Shown piece after piece: positions 20,475 through 33,475 of a stretch of 64,000 bases of DNA. Under the pieces are notes generated by a model. It worked only from the letters and a program-made list of their open reading frames with translations. It had not been told where the DNA came from and made no database searches. The translations under genes were made by a program, and so were the position numbers. The DNA is from Ustilago trichophora (taxonomy: Eukaryota > Basidiomycota > Ustilaginomycetes > Ustilaginales > Ustilaginaceae). Numbering within the stretch: position 1 is the stretch's first letter; each line of letters opens with the position of its first letter. Location: contig OOIN01000012.1 of the NCBI GenBank assembly GCA_900323505.1, forward strand, positions 868,001-932,000, given 5' to 3'.

Positions 20475-21452
20475 TATGAATTGATCGCGTTGCAGTAGAG
20501 GCGTATGTGAGGTCGTGAAGGAAGCGCAAGCTTGGGTCGTCGTGAAACAAGACGTATGGACAGAGTTTGTCAAAAGGGAATGCTACGCCTTTGGATATGG
20601 TGCTAGGTCGGACGAAACTCGGTGAGTGATTGGGAAGCAGGTATTGCTTGCCTCTCCTTGATCGATCGAAGCGATCCTATGGATGCCAAATGGATGGGGG
20701 AGAGCAAGATAGGAGGATGTGTCAGAAGATGCAAAGGTGGAAGCAAGGCGTGAATGGCTGGTGTCACCGTGCCCACGCACTGAGCCAAGTGGAGGTTCAA
20801 AGCTGTGTGTGGCTTAGCAGCCTCACCCAAAAATGATAGAAAAAAAAAAGAGGCAGCAGCGCAGTACATTTGGTTGGAATTGGGCAGGTGCGCGTCCTTG
20901 CTGTTCTCGTGGAGGGGTCTATCAAGATTGCTTTTGTCATGCTTAGAAATAAGCGTAAATTCTGATGCGGCAGGTTTTCCTTCTTTTCGATTCTTCCGCA
21001 ACCAACACCTCTCTCTTGTGTGAAGCTGAGAGAGAGGCGAGAGAGAGGCGAGAGAGGGCGTGCGCGCGCGTTGCATTTTTGCAGAGCCAACAACGATCAG
21101 ATTTTGTGCTCAGCTGCTACCTGTCTGCTGCTGCTGCTGTCTGCTGCTGCTGTCTGCTGCTGTGTTGCGCGCTCGTGCACACACAACGCTGTGTTGAGAA
21201 GAACAGAGAAACCGCTTTGATTTCGTGTTGCACTCTTTGTCCGAGGTTGGCAACCAGCATTACTTTTTTCTTTTTGGGTCTACCTTCTCATCGTCTTTTT
21301 CTCCACTGCGTCCTCGTCTAGCTTGACCTGTATCTCTTCTGCACACATCAGCTTCAGCTTCACTCAAACGCGACAGCTCTCCCAATACATAGGCTGACGT
21401 TGAAGCACCGGAATTTGTCGCAAAAGTTCAACCTCTCCCAATATTCGTCAAG
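20475..21452. other. Shared upstream region of UFD1 and CCT4
   Basis: 978 bp between two divergent proteostasis genes. It has a purine-rich GAGAGAGGC-type repeat near 21027-21057, a CTG/TCTGCTGCTG tandem near 21126-21162, and a pyrimidine-rich stretch before CCT4. No other gene is supportable. It is a candidate bidirectional promoter. Confidence 0.5.
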
Positions 21453-23168
21453 ATGTCGGCAGCAGCACCCGCCGCCGCTCCCGTCGCTCGTGGCGGACCT
21501 TCCCAAAACGCCTTCAAGAATGCAGACAAGCCCGATGAGGTTAGGAGATCCAACCTCTCGGCTGCCAAGGCTGTCAGTGACGCCGTACGCACCTCGCTCG
21601 GTCCCAAGGGCATGGACAAGATGATCCAGACCTCCAACGGCGAAGTGGTCATTACCAACGACGGTGCCACCATCCTGAAGCACATGGCTGTCATGCATCC
21701 AGCTGCCCGAATGCTCGTCGAACTCTCGCAAGCGCAGGATGTCGAGGCCGGTGATGGTACCACCTCGGTCGTCGTTGTTGCCGGAAGCTTGCTCGGTGCC
21801 GCCGAAAAGATGCTCAACAAGGGTATCCACCCGACCATCATTGCCGAATCGTTCCAGAAGGCTGCTGTCAAAGCAGTCGAGTTCTTGACCGACATCTCGA
21901 CGCCCGTCGAGCTCAATGACCGCGAGTCGCTCCTCCGTGCCGCCAGCACCTCGCTTAACTCCAAGATTGTCTCGCAGTACTCGTCCGTCCTTGCCCCTAT
22001 CGCTGTGGATGCAGTCACCCGTCTTGTCACTCCTGCCGCGTCGAGCAACTCGTCCAAGGCCGCTGCTTCGGCTCCCTCGTCCTCGACCTCGTCCACCACC
22101 GAAAACGCTACCACCTCGCACGCTTCCCGATCCAAAGAGGGTCAGGACAACGTCGACCTGCGCGACATTCGCATTGTGAAAAAGGTGGGCGGCACCATCG
22201 ACGACACTGAGCTCGTCGAGGGTCTTGTCTTGGCACAGAACGTCATCAACGGCAGCGGAGGCCCTACACGAATGGAGAAGGCTAAAATCGCCGTATGCCA
22301 GTTTCAATTGAGCAGCCCCAAGCCTGACATGGACAACCAGATTGTGGTCAACGACTACCGACAGATGGACAAGATCCTCAAGGAGGAGCGTCAGTACCTG
22401 CTCAACATGTGCAAGAAGATCAAGAAGACCGGTTGCAACGTGCTCCTCATTCAGAAGTCTATCCTCCGCGATGCTGTCAATGAGCTTGCCCTCCACTTCC
22501 TCGCCAAGCTCAAGATTTTGGTGGTCAAGGACGTCGAGCGCGACGAGATCGAGTTTGTCTCCAAGACGCTCGGTGCCAAGCCAATCGCCGACATTGAGGC
22601 CTTTACCGAGGACAAGCTTGCCTCGGCCGACCTCATCGATGAAGTGCAGCAGAACGGTGCGCGCGTAGTCAAGATCACGGGCATCAAGAACATGGGCAGG
22701 ACGGTCAGCATTCTGTGCACGGGAGCCAACTCGCTCGTGCTCGAGGAGAGCGAGCGCAGTCTGCACGATGCACTCTGTGTAGTTCGCTGCCTGGTTAAGA
22801 AGAAGGCGCTGATTGCCGGAGGTGGTGCGCCCGAGGTGCACGTCTCGCGTCTCTTGTCGCAGTACTCGCAGACGCTCAAAGGTATGGAGGCCTACTGCTT
22901 CCAGGCGTACGCAGAGGCTCTCGAGGTGATTCCAACCACGCTTGCGGAAAACGCAGGTCTGAACCCGATTAGCATTGTCACCGAGCTGCGAAACCGACAC
23001 GCACTGGGCGAGAGGACCGCCGGTATCAACGTACGCAAGGGTCAGATCACCAACATTCTCGAGGAGAACGTGCTGCAGCCTCTGCTGGTCAACACGAGCG
23101 CTATCGAGCTAGCTACCGAGACGGTGTCGCTGTTGCTCAGGATTGACGACTACCACCTGTCGCGTTAG
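21453..23168 (+). CDS. CCT4: T-complex protein 1 subunit delta (CCT4)
   Basis: 571 residues, single exon. Subunit of the hetero-octameric TRiC/CCT cytosolic chaperonin that folds actin and tubulin. The equatorial ATP-site motifs are clear: [22 protein letters not shown] and [17 protein letters not shown], with GGGAPEV and a late [11 protein letters not shown] near the C-terminus. The delta subunit is chosen over the other seven because of [32 protein letters not shown] and [17 protein letters not shown]. The protein is about 30-40 residues longer than usual. The excess is a Ser/Ala/Thr-rich insert at about residues 197-230, just before the VDLRDI element. Upstream sequence is pyrimidine-rich, as expected for a highly expressed gene. 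Confidence 0.96.
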   Translation: MSAAAPAAAPVARGGPSQNAFKNADKPDEVRRSNLSAAKAVSDAVRTSLGPKGMDKMIQTSNGEVVITNDGATILKHMAVMHPAARMLVELSQAQDVEAGDGTTSVVVVAGSLLGAAEKMLNKGIHPTIIAESFQKAAVKAVEFLTDISTPVELNDRESLLRAASTSLNSKIVSQYSSVLAPIAVDAVTRLVTPAASSNSSKAAASAPSSSTSSTTENATTSHASRSKEGQDNVDLRDIRIVKKVGGTIDDTELVEGLVLAQNVINGSGGPTRMEKAKIAVCQFQLSSPKPDMDNQIVVNDYRQMDKILKEERQYLLNMCKKIKKTGCNVLLIQKSILRDAVNELALHFLAKLKILVVKDVERDEIEFVSKTLGAKPIADIEAFTEDKLASADLIDEVQQNGARVVKITGIKNMGRTVSILCTGANSLVLEESERSLHDALCVVRCLVKKKALIAGGGAPEVHVSRLLSQYSQTLKGMEAYCFQAYAEALEVIPTTLAENAGLNPISIVTELRNRHALGERTAGINVRKGQITNILEENVLQPLLVNTSAIELATETVSLLLRIDDYHLSR

Positions 23169-26100
23169 ATTGATTATGCGAGGATGTGCGCAGGAGAAAT
23201 GACATTCAAAGTTGCAACTTTCTTTGGGTACTGTTTGTATTGGTCTGATGCTGTGAGATGGATTGGTGTGTTGCATGATCAGACTGAGCTTGAAGGTGGA
23301 CAAGCCCGATTGTGACAAGACAGGATTTGCATCGGCGGATCCATTTTTAGCCGCGGATTCCGATCCGAGTCGAAAGGAGATGCACCCACAAGAACCACCG
23401 CCGTAAACGTAAGAACGGGAAATGAGCAAAAAGAGGTCACACGAACCATCAATTTACAGCAGTAGAGTGAGACATGAGATACCGGTGGGTCCTTTTGACA
23501 GGATGGCTGGAGGTTTTTGGAAATGGACTCAAAGTGGGTGTCGATGCTAGTTGTGTAGGCGCTTGCGAGGGCTGACGGGTCGGGGCTACAGTACAGGTAC
23601 AGTATGTAGCTCGCTCGTCATCGGATCGGTCAACGGAGCGTGTGAAATGATTTCCACTCTCTTGTGGTATGAGACTGCAGTAGAGTATGCCAAGTCATGA
23701 TCGCCGCATGCCCCGCGACCCTACGTTTTTGTTGGCCTTTCGCAATCTACCACGTTTGGCTGTTTCATTTTTCAAGGTATCGCAAAGAGGCTGGACATTG
23801 GGGCGAACCCTGCAGCAAGCAGAGATCGAGCTCTTTTGAATGGCCAATGACATTGTCCCACATATCCGAGCACTTGGTTCTGAGGAGCGCCACCACCACC
23901 ACCACCAAAAGAAAAAAGAGACGGTGACTCTGGTGATATTGCAGCGATGGAGTGTGTGAGCTTGATGTAGTGTAGCTGGGATGAGAGCCATTCTGCAATT
24001 GCCGAAAAAGCCAGGGCGACAAATGATTTCCATCATCGATAAAATTTGGCAGCAGTGTTGTTCTGGATTTGAGCCCGACGCGAGCTGACGACACTGTTGC
24101 TCAACGTCCTCGCTCGGCTCTTGTTTCTGTTCGCAAATTTGGATCGCGAGCGACCGCTCATCCGCCCAACTCCTTTTTTTGGTTTACACACTCAGGTTCA
24201 AACTTTCCTCGGAAGGAGAGATTAAAAAAAACAACAGGGGAGAGAGAGACAGAGACACAAAAAGAGACATCGCCGATCCCTGCATGATGTGGGTCGCGGT
24301 GTACCGCTTGTCAAAAGGAGATGGATGCTGTATTAGTTATGCGAGAACGGCACTTGGGACATGGTTTTGTGATTTTCAAAACGACTACTATACAGAGGCT
24401 GCAGGTGGGAGGATCAGATTGGAGGCCGGCGACAAGTACGATCAATGCATACAAAAGGGGACGGACAGAACAATCAAAACATGAGTGAAGCTAGTTATCT
24501 CGTCGTTGATGGTTGGACAGGGAAGGCAATGCTTAGAGCGTAAGAAGAAGTAAATGATGTTGCTGTCCCATATGTGCAGTGCAGTGCAGTGCAGTGCAGT
24601 GTAGCGAGGCGATTCCAAGTGCGCTGCAAATGCAATTCAACCGAACGACAGCCACAAAATGTGCCTGCCTGCCTACCTGTCTGCCTTTGTTATCAGCCAT
24701 GCATCTTGTGGTCCTAGCTCTGTAATAATAGTATTGCCCTGAATGGGGGGAAGAATACATGGAATCGTTCCGAGAGACAGTGCAGCCTTGAAGCAAGCAT
24801 TCAATGCTTCTGCTGCTTGATTCCAAAAATTACATCAAGAGCGCCTTTTTGCACAGCTTCTGGCGAAAAAAGAAAAAAGACCAACAACAAAGAGCCAAGC
24901 GTGGTCGTCGGGGTTGATTTTGAAAAAACAAAAAAACAACAACAACCGACAGTCACGCCGTTGTGCTCCAAGGATCGGCAGTGACAGAGGCGAATTTTGG
25001 TGAAAATCGATGCGATGTTTCAACCCATGCATTTCAAAGCAATTCAAATTGATTCACAGAAATTAAAAAAAAAGAATTCCAGAGTGCATGACTTGCTTTC
25101 TCGCCGAGTGCCTTGGCAATCCTGCAAGAGAAAACCAAAAAAATAAAAGAGAAAACAAAAGAAAAGAAAACACAACACACAGCACAAAGAATCGAAATGA
25201 TGGATGGTCGTTCGCTGTCCGTCTTGGATTCATTGTGGCTTACGATCCTCGTCATGCGTCTTGATAGCCTTTTGCTGGGTCGCTCCTACACTGTGGCTAG
25301 AGAAGCAAGACAGGGGTCTCTACTCTAACTCCTCCTCTGTACAATACTGCGATCGATTCTGATGGTGAGCAACAAGCAATCCAACAGCTGGCAATGACTA
25401 CTGACTACACGATGATGGTTGGCTAGGCTAGTTGGCTGCTTCTGTGTCACAGTCGTGCTTCGTCAAAGAGAGGGGCCCGGCAACCCCTTTCCGTGCCAAA
25501 ACAGTCGCATGCTGCTCGGCTTCTGACAGCGCGCGCTCGCTCTGAAACTTGGGAAATTAGTTTTATTTGTTTATTTCTTTTCTAAAAAAAAGGTGGTTGT
25601 TGTTGTGGTGGCCCCTGAATTGGGCGCGCTGCACTGTGCTGTTACAGATTTCTGCGTGATACGCTTTACGCTTGGTGCTCTCTCTCTCCCCCTCTCGCGC
25701 TGTCACTCCTCTGCGTCAAATCGCTAGTTGTTGCTGGCTACGAGTTCGATGCTCTTGTCCTCTCGCTCTCTGTCTCTCTCTCTGCCTCTCTTCTTGCTCG
25801 TTGTTTTGCATGCTGCTTTCTTGCTTGCTCAACTTGCTTGCCTGCTGCTGGACTCCGAATACAGCCAACACAACCCTTCCCCTGCCTGCTTGTTCCCTCC
25901 CCCTTTTCTCCTTGCTCCGTCTGTTCTCTCTGCACTGTTTTCTGTTCGCCATCCTTTCGATCAACTTGCTGTCTGTCAGTCTCTCTGCCAGTCGGCTTTC
26001 CTCTTGGGCTTGGCTCACCATCCACAGCAACTCGGTCAGGCTTCCTCGTGTTGCCTCTCTCGACGAGTCGGTCCGCCAAGCTTCCCGCTCACCACCCAAG

Positions 26101-26552
26101 TTCACCATCTCAAACTTCATCACAACCCCAACCCTTTTCCGCATCGCCGTCCCTTTTGGCTACGCTAGCGGTCCACCTACGAATCGATCCCTTGGTGGTT
26201 GGCGACCTATGCATCTCCCGACATCGGCTATCTTGATTAATTCATTGGGTCACCCAAGCCTCGACGTTAGCCATATCGCCGCACGCCATTATCACGACCT
26301 CTCTCAGGACATCCTTTCCCAGATCTCTCTAGACTTCATGTATCGCTCGACCATCTAGACTTTGCCGTCTCTCTCTCTCTCTCTTCTTTCACCCACCGTT
26401 GCAGCGATTTTAGATTTGCTCCAGCTCATCACCACGATCCTTGGTCAACAGCAGCAGCAGCAGCAGCATCCTTGATCTATTGCATACGGCAATCTTGATC
26501 GCTCTCTTCCCTTGATCATCATTGCCACAATCTATCAACGGTTGTCTTCATC
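23169..26552. other. Long intergenic region: CCT4 3' flank and chitin synthase leader
   Basis: 3.4 kb with no supportable gene. Seen: two adjacent TACAGTA copies (23587, 23598), five perfect GCAGT tandems (24576-24600), several A/G-rich runs (24226-24260, 25130-25175), and a long C/T-rich stretch from about 25670 to 26520 with a CAG run near 26448-26466. The pyrimidine-rich part just before the chitin synthase ATG is probably a long promoter/5' leader. A 228-codon open frame inside it (25672-26358) is low complexity and lacks a convincing start. Confidence 0.55.
24576..24600. repeat. GCAGT pentanucleotide tandem, five copies
   Basis: Five perfect head-to-tail copies of GCAGT, followed by a degenerate GTAGC. 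A simple-sequence repeat in the intergenic region between CCT4 and the chitin synthase gene. Confidence 0.9.
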
Positions 26553-26762
26553 ATGAACCCTTTCGAGTCTCCGTCCGAGCAGGCTCGCCCCGCTCAGCAG
26601 CCAAGGCCAAACCGCGCCGATGGTCCTCCACCACTACCTCCTCTCAGCATTCCAGGAGGCGCCAGTGCTCGACCTCAACATCCTGCCTTCTCGCCTCCGC
26701 AGCATCATCAACAGCTTCCTCCTGGCTATCGTCCACAGCAGCCGCATCCACAACAACAACAA

Positions 26763-26793
<31 letters not shown>

Positions 26794-29700
26794 CACGCCC
26801 ACATCAGCCGTTCTTCTCGCCTCCTGGCGCCGCTGCCATGTCTCCACCGCCACCCAACATGGGCCCCGGCGGCAGCCATCAGGCCTACCTCAACCAGCCA
26901 TCTCAGCCCCACCAGCGACCAGCTGGCATCTCTTTCCAAGAGCCACAACGCGTTCCTGCACAGCGATCCGGTCCTTCGCGCGAGTCGGTCAAGTCTTACG
27001 GTGACGACAAGCGCAGTATGCACGACCCCAACAGCAGCAGCACCGCTTTGAATCAGGTCAACACGCTCGATCCCGAGTCGGGCTTCTCGGCTCAAAACGC
27101 CAATTTCCGCCGCAAAAAGTCGCTCGTGCGTCCCGATCGTGAACGCATGGACCCCAACCATCGTCAATGGTACTACCGTAACCACGCTGCCCACATGGAC
27201 GTTATGGCCGCTTCGGGCGGTCGTGTAGGCTACATGCCGTCCACGACCGGTCACCTGCCTCAGCACGGTGCTGCTCCTCATGGCTCTGGAATGGCCGGCA
27301 TCATGGGCCCTGGAGGCGGTCTCAGTGGTCTCGGTGTTACCGGTCCCTCCAACGTTCCTCCTGGAGGTCTCGGCCGTGCCCCGCCTCTGCGTCGTGGAAA
27401 GTCGATTCTTGGCAGAGACGAAGATCAGATCGAGACGGGCATCAACGTTCTCAAACGTGGTGTCTCGCTTCGCCGAAAGCAGTCCAAGTCCGGCAAGGCC
27501 TCCAAGGAAGTGCCTCGCGATCTCGGCGAAGGCAAGAGCTCCCGCATTGCACCTGGTCCCGTCGGAGGCTGGATGATCTACTGCTATATCCTCACTATCT
27601 GCTGCCCCGGTCCCTTCCTCCGCATCTTTGGCATCCGTACACCAGAGCAGCAGCGTGCATGGCGTGAAAAGATGGGTCTCATCGGCATCATCTGCATCAT
27701 CATGGCTGCCGTCGGTTTCCTCACCTTTGGTTTCACTCAGACCGTCTGTGGTACGCCTCCCGACCGCTACACGCTCGGTACCATCGACGTTGGCTCCATG
27801 ACTTTCAACGGTTACGACTACAGCTTTGACGGATTCATCCACCCCCAGACCGGTCTGACCGGTCCCTTTGGTCGTGACACCATCTACAACCGCACCAACC
27901 CCATCTACTCGGAGCCTTGGTCTTCGGGTGGACAGGACGGTAGCTTGCTCTTCCAAAAAATTGGTGCTGCCTGCTCCAACTTGATCACCAACCGTGCCGG
28001 AGGTGGTCAGCCCGAGCGATACTTTGATTGTACTTTGGTCCGCCAAGACGGCAAAGGTGGCTACTCGAACAACACCATGTGCCACACTGGCTCCATCGTC
28101 AACCAATTCAACGACGGCGCTCAGCCTGCCAATCGTATCCTCCGAAAGCGTGGCCAGGTCTCGCTCAACTGGAACAACGTCACCGACACCACCCGCAACT
28201 TGGCTGTCTACCGTGGCGCTGTGCTCGATCTCAACCGACTCAACAATCTCACTGCCACGCTCGCATACCCTTCGCTCTTTGACACGCTCAAACGCCGCAA
28301 CGAGACCTGGGCTGGTCGTGATGTCACCTCTGCTGTCATGCGTCAGCGTCTTGACAACGAGTTTGCCTGTCTCGAGCAGATCACTCGAGTCGGCTTTATC
28401 GACTCGGAAACCATCGGCTGCGTCGCTTCCAAGGTCGAGCTCTACCTATCGCTCGTCTTCATCATTGGTGTCGTCGCCATCAAATTCCTCATGGCTGTCA
28501 TCTTTGGTTGGTTCATCTCGTGGCGTCTCGGCAACTATGCCAACGAGACCTACGAGCAGCGTATGAAGCGAGCTGCCGAGATCGAGCAGTGGTCCGACGA
28601 CATTTATCGACCTGCTCCCGCTGGCTACCGACCCAACGCCCGCAAGCACAAGTCTTTCCTGCCCACCCAAAGTCGATTCTCGGTCGCTGACCCGCTTAGC
28701 CTCAAGAGCGGCTCTCGAGCTCCCATGGCCTTGAGCGAGAAGCGTATGACTCGTGCCGGCCGTCTCGGTGTTGCTTCGCCTCTGGGTGGCTCGCCTCCTG
28801 GGTCTCCGTCCGTGGCTGGCGGTAGAAGTTCGGCCTCGCTGGCGCCTAACCACTCGCGGCGTTCTTCCTTCTCGGGTAGCCCGGCTGAAGGCGCCATGGG
28901 TGTCTGCCCCTTCCCGCTGCACAACATCGTCCCCCAGCCAGGTCCAGACTACCGACCCTTTGGCTTCCAATTGGCTCATTCGATCTGCTTGGTTACCGCC
29001 TACTCTGAATCCTTCGAAGGTCTCCGTACAACGCTCGACAGTCTTGCCACCACTGACTATCCCAACAGCCACAAGCTTTTGCTCGTCATTGCCGACGGTA
29101 TCGTCAAGGGTGCCGGCTCCGACATCTCGACTCCGGATATCTGCCTTTCGATGATGAAGGATCTTGTCATCCCTGCCGAGGAAGTCGAAGGCAACTCGTA
29201 CGTCGCAATCGCTGACGGCTACAAGCGTCACAACATGTGCAAGATCTACGCCGGATTCTACGATTACGATGATGAGACTGTGGAGCGATCCAAGCAGCAG
29301 CGCGTCCCCATGATCCTGGTTGCCAAGTGTGGCACACCTCTCGAGGCCGACAGTGCCAAGCCAGGCAACCGAGGAAAGCGTGATTCGCAGGTGCTGCTTA
29401 TGGCCTTCATGCAGAAGGTCATGTTTGACGAGCGCATGACTGCTTTCGAGTACGAGTTCTTCAACAGCATCTGGCGTGTTACTGGCGTGTCGCCCGACAA
29501 CTACGAGGTGGTGCTTTGCGTCGATGCTGACACCAAGGTCTTCCCCGACTCGCTCTCGCGCATGGTGGCCTGCATGGTCGAAGACCCCGAGATCATGGGT
29601 CTATGCGGTGAGACCAAGATTGCCAACAAGTCCGAGACGTGGGTCACCATGATCCAGGTGTTCGAGTACTACATCTCGCATCACCAGACCAAGGCGTTCG

Positions 29701-31421
29701 AGGCCTGCTTCGGTGGTGTCACCTGTCTTCCCGGATGCTTCAGTGCTTATCGAATCAAGGCACCCAAGGGCCCACACGGCTACTGGGTTCCTATCCTCGC
29801 CAACCCGGATATCGTCGAGCACTACTCGGAGAATGTTGTCGACACGCTGCACAAGAAGAACCTGCTCTTGCTCGGAGAGGACCGATACCTGACCACACTC
29901 ATGCTCAAGACGTTCCCCAAGCGAAAGATGATGTTTGTACCTCAGGCCGTCTGCAAGACGATCGTTCCCGACACGTTCCGCATCCTGCTGTCGCAGCGTC
30001 GACGATGGATCAACTCGACCGTACACAATCTGTTCGAGCTGGTCATGGTCAACGATCTTTGCGGTACCTTCTGCTTCTCGATGCGATTCGTGGTATTCAT
30101 GGAGTTGACCGGTACTTTGGTGCTTCCCGCTGCCATTGCATTCACACTCTACGTCGTGGTGCAAGCCTTCCTGCCTAACGTTCCAACACCCACCATCCCG
30201 CTCATCTTGCTAGCGCTCATCTTGGGTCTTCCTGGTATTCTCATTGTGGTGACCTCACGCAAGATCGCTTACGTCGGATGGATGCTTATCTACCTCTTGT
30301 CGCTGCCCATTTGGAACTTTGTGCTGCCGCTGTATGCGTACTGGCACATGGACGACTTCTCGTGGGGTGCCACGCGAGTGGTGCAGGGTGAGAGCAAGAA
30401 GGAGAACCACGGTGACGCTGACGGCAAGTTTGATCCTTCGCACATCGTCATGAAGCGATGGGCCGAGTTTGAGCGCGAGCGCCGTTGGAAGTCGGGTACG
30501 CACTCGCGCGACTCGACGTACGATGTGGTGCAGCGCACTGGCTCGCCCGAGCGATCTGGCAGCACGCGCTACTCTGTTGTTTCCTCCGACACCTTCCATT
30601 CGAACCCTTCGGGGCAGCACGATCAGTTTGGTCGTGCATTGCCCAACGCCACGTCGTCAAGTGCTTCGCAGTTCGGACCCGACGTTTCGGAGATGTCGCA
30701 CACCAAGAGCGCTTCCGGTGCTGGTGCTCGTGCTCGATTGGACTCGGTGCCACTGCTCGAGCTGCCTGCACCTTTGGCGACGGATGCCAAGCAACGCAGC
30801 GGTGCTTCGCCACCCGGCACGGTGGTGGTGCCACGACCGCGCGCTACATCTCCATCAGCTCTGCCCCACAACTCGGCGCACCCGGCTCTTGGCAACAACA
30901 CCTTTTCTCCTACGCAGCTCAGCGGCGCTCGTCTGCCTGCACCACCAGGTGCCGGTTCTTACGAGGCCTACCCGCATACGGACATTGCGGATGAGGAGAA
31001 GCGACCCATGATTGGATCTGCCTCGAGCTCACCTGATCCGGAGCCGCGACGCTTTGTAGGCTCGGATGCGGCAGTGCGACACGGCAGCGTGTCAACCGAA
31101 CAGCGCTACCCGACGGTGAGCGAGTCGGCTTACCCTATGCAGGCGTACTCTGCCGAGCCCGAGACGGATGCATCCATGTCGCCGGTGACGATGCAGCAGG
31201 GCTTCAACCAAGCGACATCACCGCAGCAGAACCGATTGGCCACACGAGGATTCAGTCTGGTGGACGACGGACCGGTGGCCAGTGCCCAGGGCGTGCGACA
31301 GGTGCAGCGTGGTGCACGTCGCACGTCGCAGATGCCCAACTCGGCAGCATCACCGACGTCGGGACCTGGCAGCCGATCGAGCCATCTTCCTCCAGGAGCA
31401 GCTCCGCCGAGCTTCGACTGA
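26553..31421 (+). CDS. Chitin synthase, class IV-type
   Basis: 1622 residues, no intron. A plasma-membrane processive glycosyltransferase that polymerises UDP-GlcNAc into chitin. The N-terminal 330 residues are Pro/Gln/Ser-rich with a poly-Gln run at about 68-82. Two membrane segments follow near 340-362 and 375-400, then a long extracellular-type domain with several N-x-S/T sites and another membrane pair near 635-655. The catalytic domain has [25 protein letters not shown] and [12 protein letters not shown] (QRRRW at 1148-1152), then three or more membrane helices and a disordered tail of about 330 residues. There is no N-terminal myosin motor, which excludes classes V-VII; the two-helix N-terminus plus the long loop fits class IV (yeast Chs3/fungal CHSD type). 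The tail and N-terminus are rich in Ser and Pro and likely phosphorylated. Confidence 0.93.
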
Positions 31422-33007
31422 GCGGCTTGCTTGAAGAGGTGACCGCCAAGCACACACGAAGGTACCTTTGTCACATTTTACGCTCTCTTGTTTGATCGCA
31501 AACACGGTCCTTTCGGCCTCGACTTGCTATCGTACACCATATTTTATGAACAATTGATTGCAAAGGCAGAAGCAACTTGACAAGGATCCTACCAGCATCA
31601 CAACACCACGCTCACCACCACCAAGCCAAGCTGCTATTTCTTCGCTTCTTCGATCTTCTCTGCTTTTGTCATTTCAATGTGTCTTGAGCTAAGCCAGGGC
31701 TACCTTTTGACTTATTTCATATATACAGCTCGTCCCTTTTTTCTTTTCCCTTTTTACACTGCATATCACGATCTTCTAGTCCTGCCTTATCCCCGTCTCT
31801 CGTCTCCTCACTCTCGATTTTTCCCTCCACCTCTGCACATCTCTCTCTCTCTCTCTCTCTCTCTCTCCTTTCTGTTGCCTTCACCCAAAGCTCTCATACG
31901 GCAGTGGTAATCTCTCTCTCTGGACTAGCCGCCCAAAATCCGCAATCTCATGGACAATGTACTTTCCTTTACCTCTGCTGTGTACGTATGTGCGCAATCG
32001 TGAGTGAAGCCGTGGGTAGGTAGGTACTCGCATGGATACTATACTTTGGCCTCCCCCTCTCTCTCTTTGGGGTTGATGATGTGATGATATGGATGGAGTG
32101 TTTGCGCAATCGACCTGTCATCCTCAATCCTTCCATCCTACATTTTCCCGTCGTTCTCTCATTGTCTCTCTCCCTCTTTCTCTCGGGGAATGATGCCGTG
32201 AATGTATGTTGACAACTTGCATGTCCTCGCTCTCAATCCCTCCCATCACGTTTGGCGCGAGCTGAGTCGCTCGTGTGCATCATCTTTCTGTGCTGGGTCA
32301 TTGTCCTTTGCTCTCCTTTGCTCACAGCGATGTTACTGGTGGATGTGATGACAATCGTCTCAACAACATACGCTCGGTAGTGTGTTTTAGCATCTGATAA
32401 AGGGTAGGCAATGAATTGGGCAAGGGTCTAAGAAATAAAGAAAGAAAGACGCCCCCCCACTGCGTCTAACTCCGGCTATCCATCGAGGAAAAGCATCTCC
32501 GCGGGTCAGGCCTACGCTGTGTTGTCCCAAAAAGTGTAAATTTCATTTCGCTCGCCCTTCTCCTGCTTCTGCCTCACAGCTCGCTGCTTAAGTGACTGCT
32601 AGTTTGGTGGCAAATCGGTGTGGTTTTGTCCAACTCTCCGCTCAAATCTGCCAGTTTGATGGTACTTGTTGTTGCATCTTGCTGTTGCATCTTGCATGCT
32701 GTGGTGAGAGGTATGTACAGTACCTCTTGGTAACGTTATGGGCTCATAAGCTAAGTAACGAATTCGTTAGAGATGGAATGGGCATTGTGCCGCTGCATCG
32801 CCGATCCGCTTAGAAATGCGCGTCTTGTGCTCAGTTTCATGGCCGTGTGGAAAGAAAAGAATAAAAAGAAAGAAAAGAAATTCACGTCGCCTCCGCTGTG
32901 CCGCATTTGCTCGATTCTGATGGCAAGCGGTGAGGTCACTGTCGGGCATGTGCTGCTGCTGACTGAATACTGGAATTGCGTGGGAATCTTGATCTTCAAA
33001 ATGAACA

Positions 33008-33038
<31 letters not shown>

Positions 33039-33475
33039 AAGAAAAAAGAAAAAAGGAGATGATCAGGCACGCGAGAATCACAGAGTCGCACAAATTCACA
33101 ACCGCATAAGCAACGGCGGCATTCAAAGAATGAGAAGACTTTCTCAGACTCAGCGCAAAGATTGGTCGTGGAGGCCGCTCTGACCCATTTCACAGTCGCA
33201 CCACACACACACACACACACAACACAAAGTCTCTTTCTTTCGAGTTGACGTTACAGGAGCGTATCATCACACCATCCCTTCATCACCACCTCCTCCTCTA
33301 CAAGATCAAGCCGTTGCGCCATCCCTCTTCTCGCTATCTTATCTCGCTTCAGCTGATTCAAAGCTAGTTCTCATCCCGCCGGAAAACAAGGCTCATCGAC
33401 ATCTTTAGCGCAGAGCGTTTGCATCCTCTTTTGCTGGTCAGCTCGCGTGGACCTCCAAAAGTCGCACTCTGCGAT
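31422..33475. other. Intergenic: chitin synthase 3' flank and ABC transporter upstream region
   Basis: About 2 kb without a supportable gene. Visible are a CT microsatellite (31841-31867), T- and C-rich stretches to 32200, an AATAAA at about 32432-32437 next to a GAAA run, TACAGTA at 32716, a poly-A/AAG run near 33002-33056 and a short CA run near 33205-33222. The A-rich and CA elements lie within 500 bp of the transporter ATG. Confidence 0.5.
31841..31867. repeat. CT dinucleotide microsatellite
   Basis: Uninterrupted CT repeat of about 13 units in the chitin synthase 3' flank. Confidence 0.9.

Noticed and set aside
21360..23000. 546-codon open frame antisense to CCT4, with similar long antisense frames opposite the chitin synthase (26634-28106), IMPDH (41677-42918), NOP58 (49282-50817) and ABCC (36200-37285) genes
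   Set aside because: All mirror genes with strong C-ending codon bias, which keeps the opposite frame free of stops. Their proteins are low complexity and show no family motif, and each runs past the sense gene's introns or ends.
25672..26358. 228-codon plus-strand frame before the chitin synthase
   Set aside because: It lies in C/T-rich leader sequence, is Ser/Leu/Cys-rich by composition, has no clear start, and another overlapping frame there is nearly as long.
33419..33475. Longer N-terminus for the ABC transporter, and similar upstream extensions for HAT1 (38664), RRP7 (43238), TIM22 (46392), POLA2 (56289) and the JmjC gene (15196)
   Set aside because: These extensions start at non-ATG codons or lack family similarity; the downstream ATGs fit the conserved N-termini.
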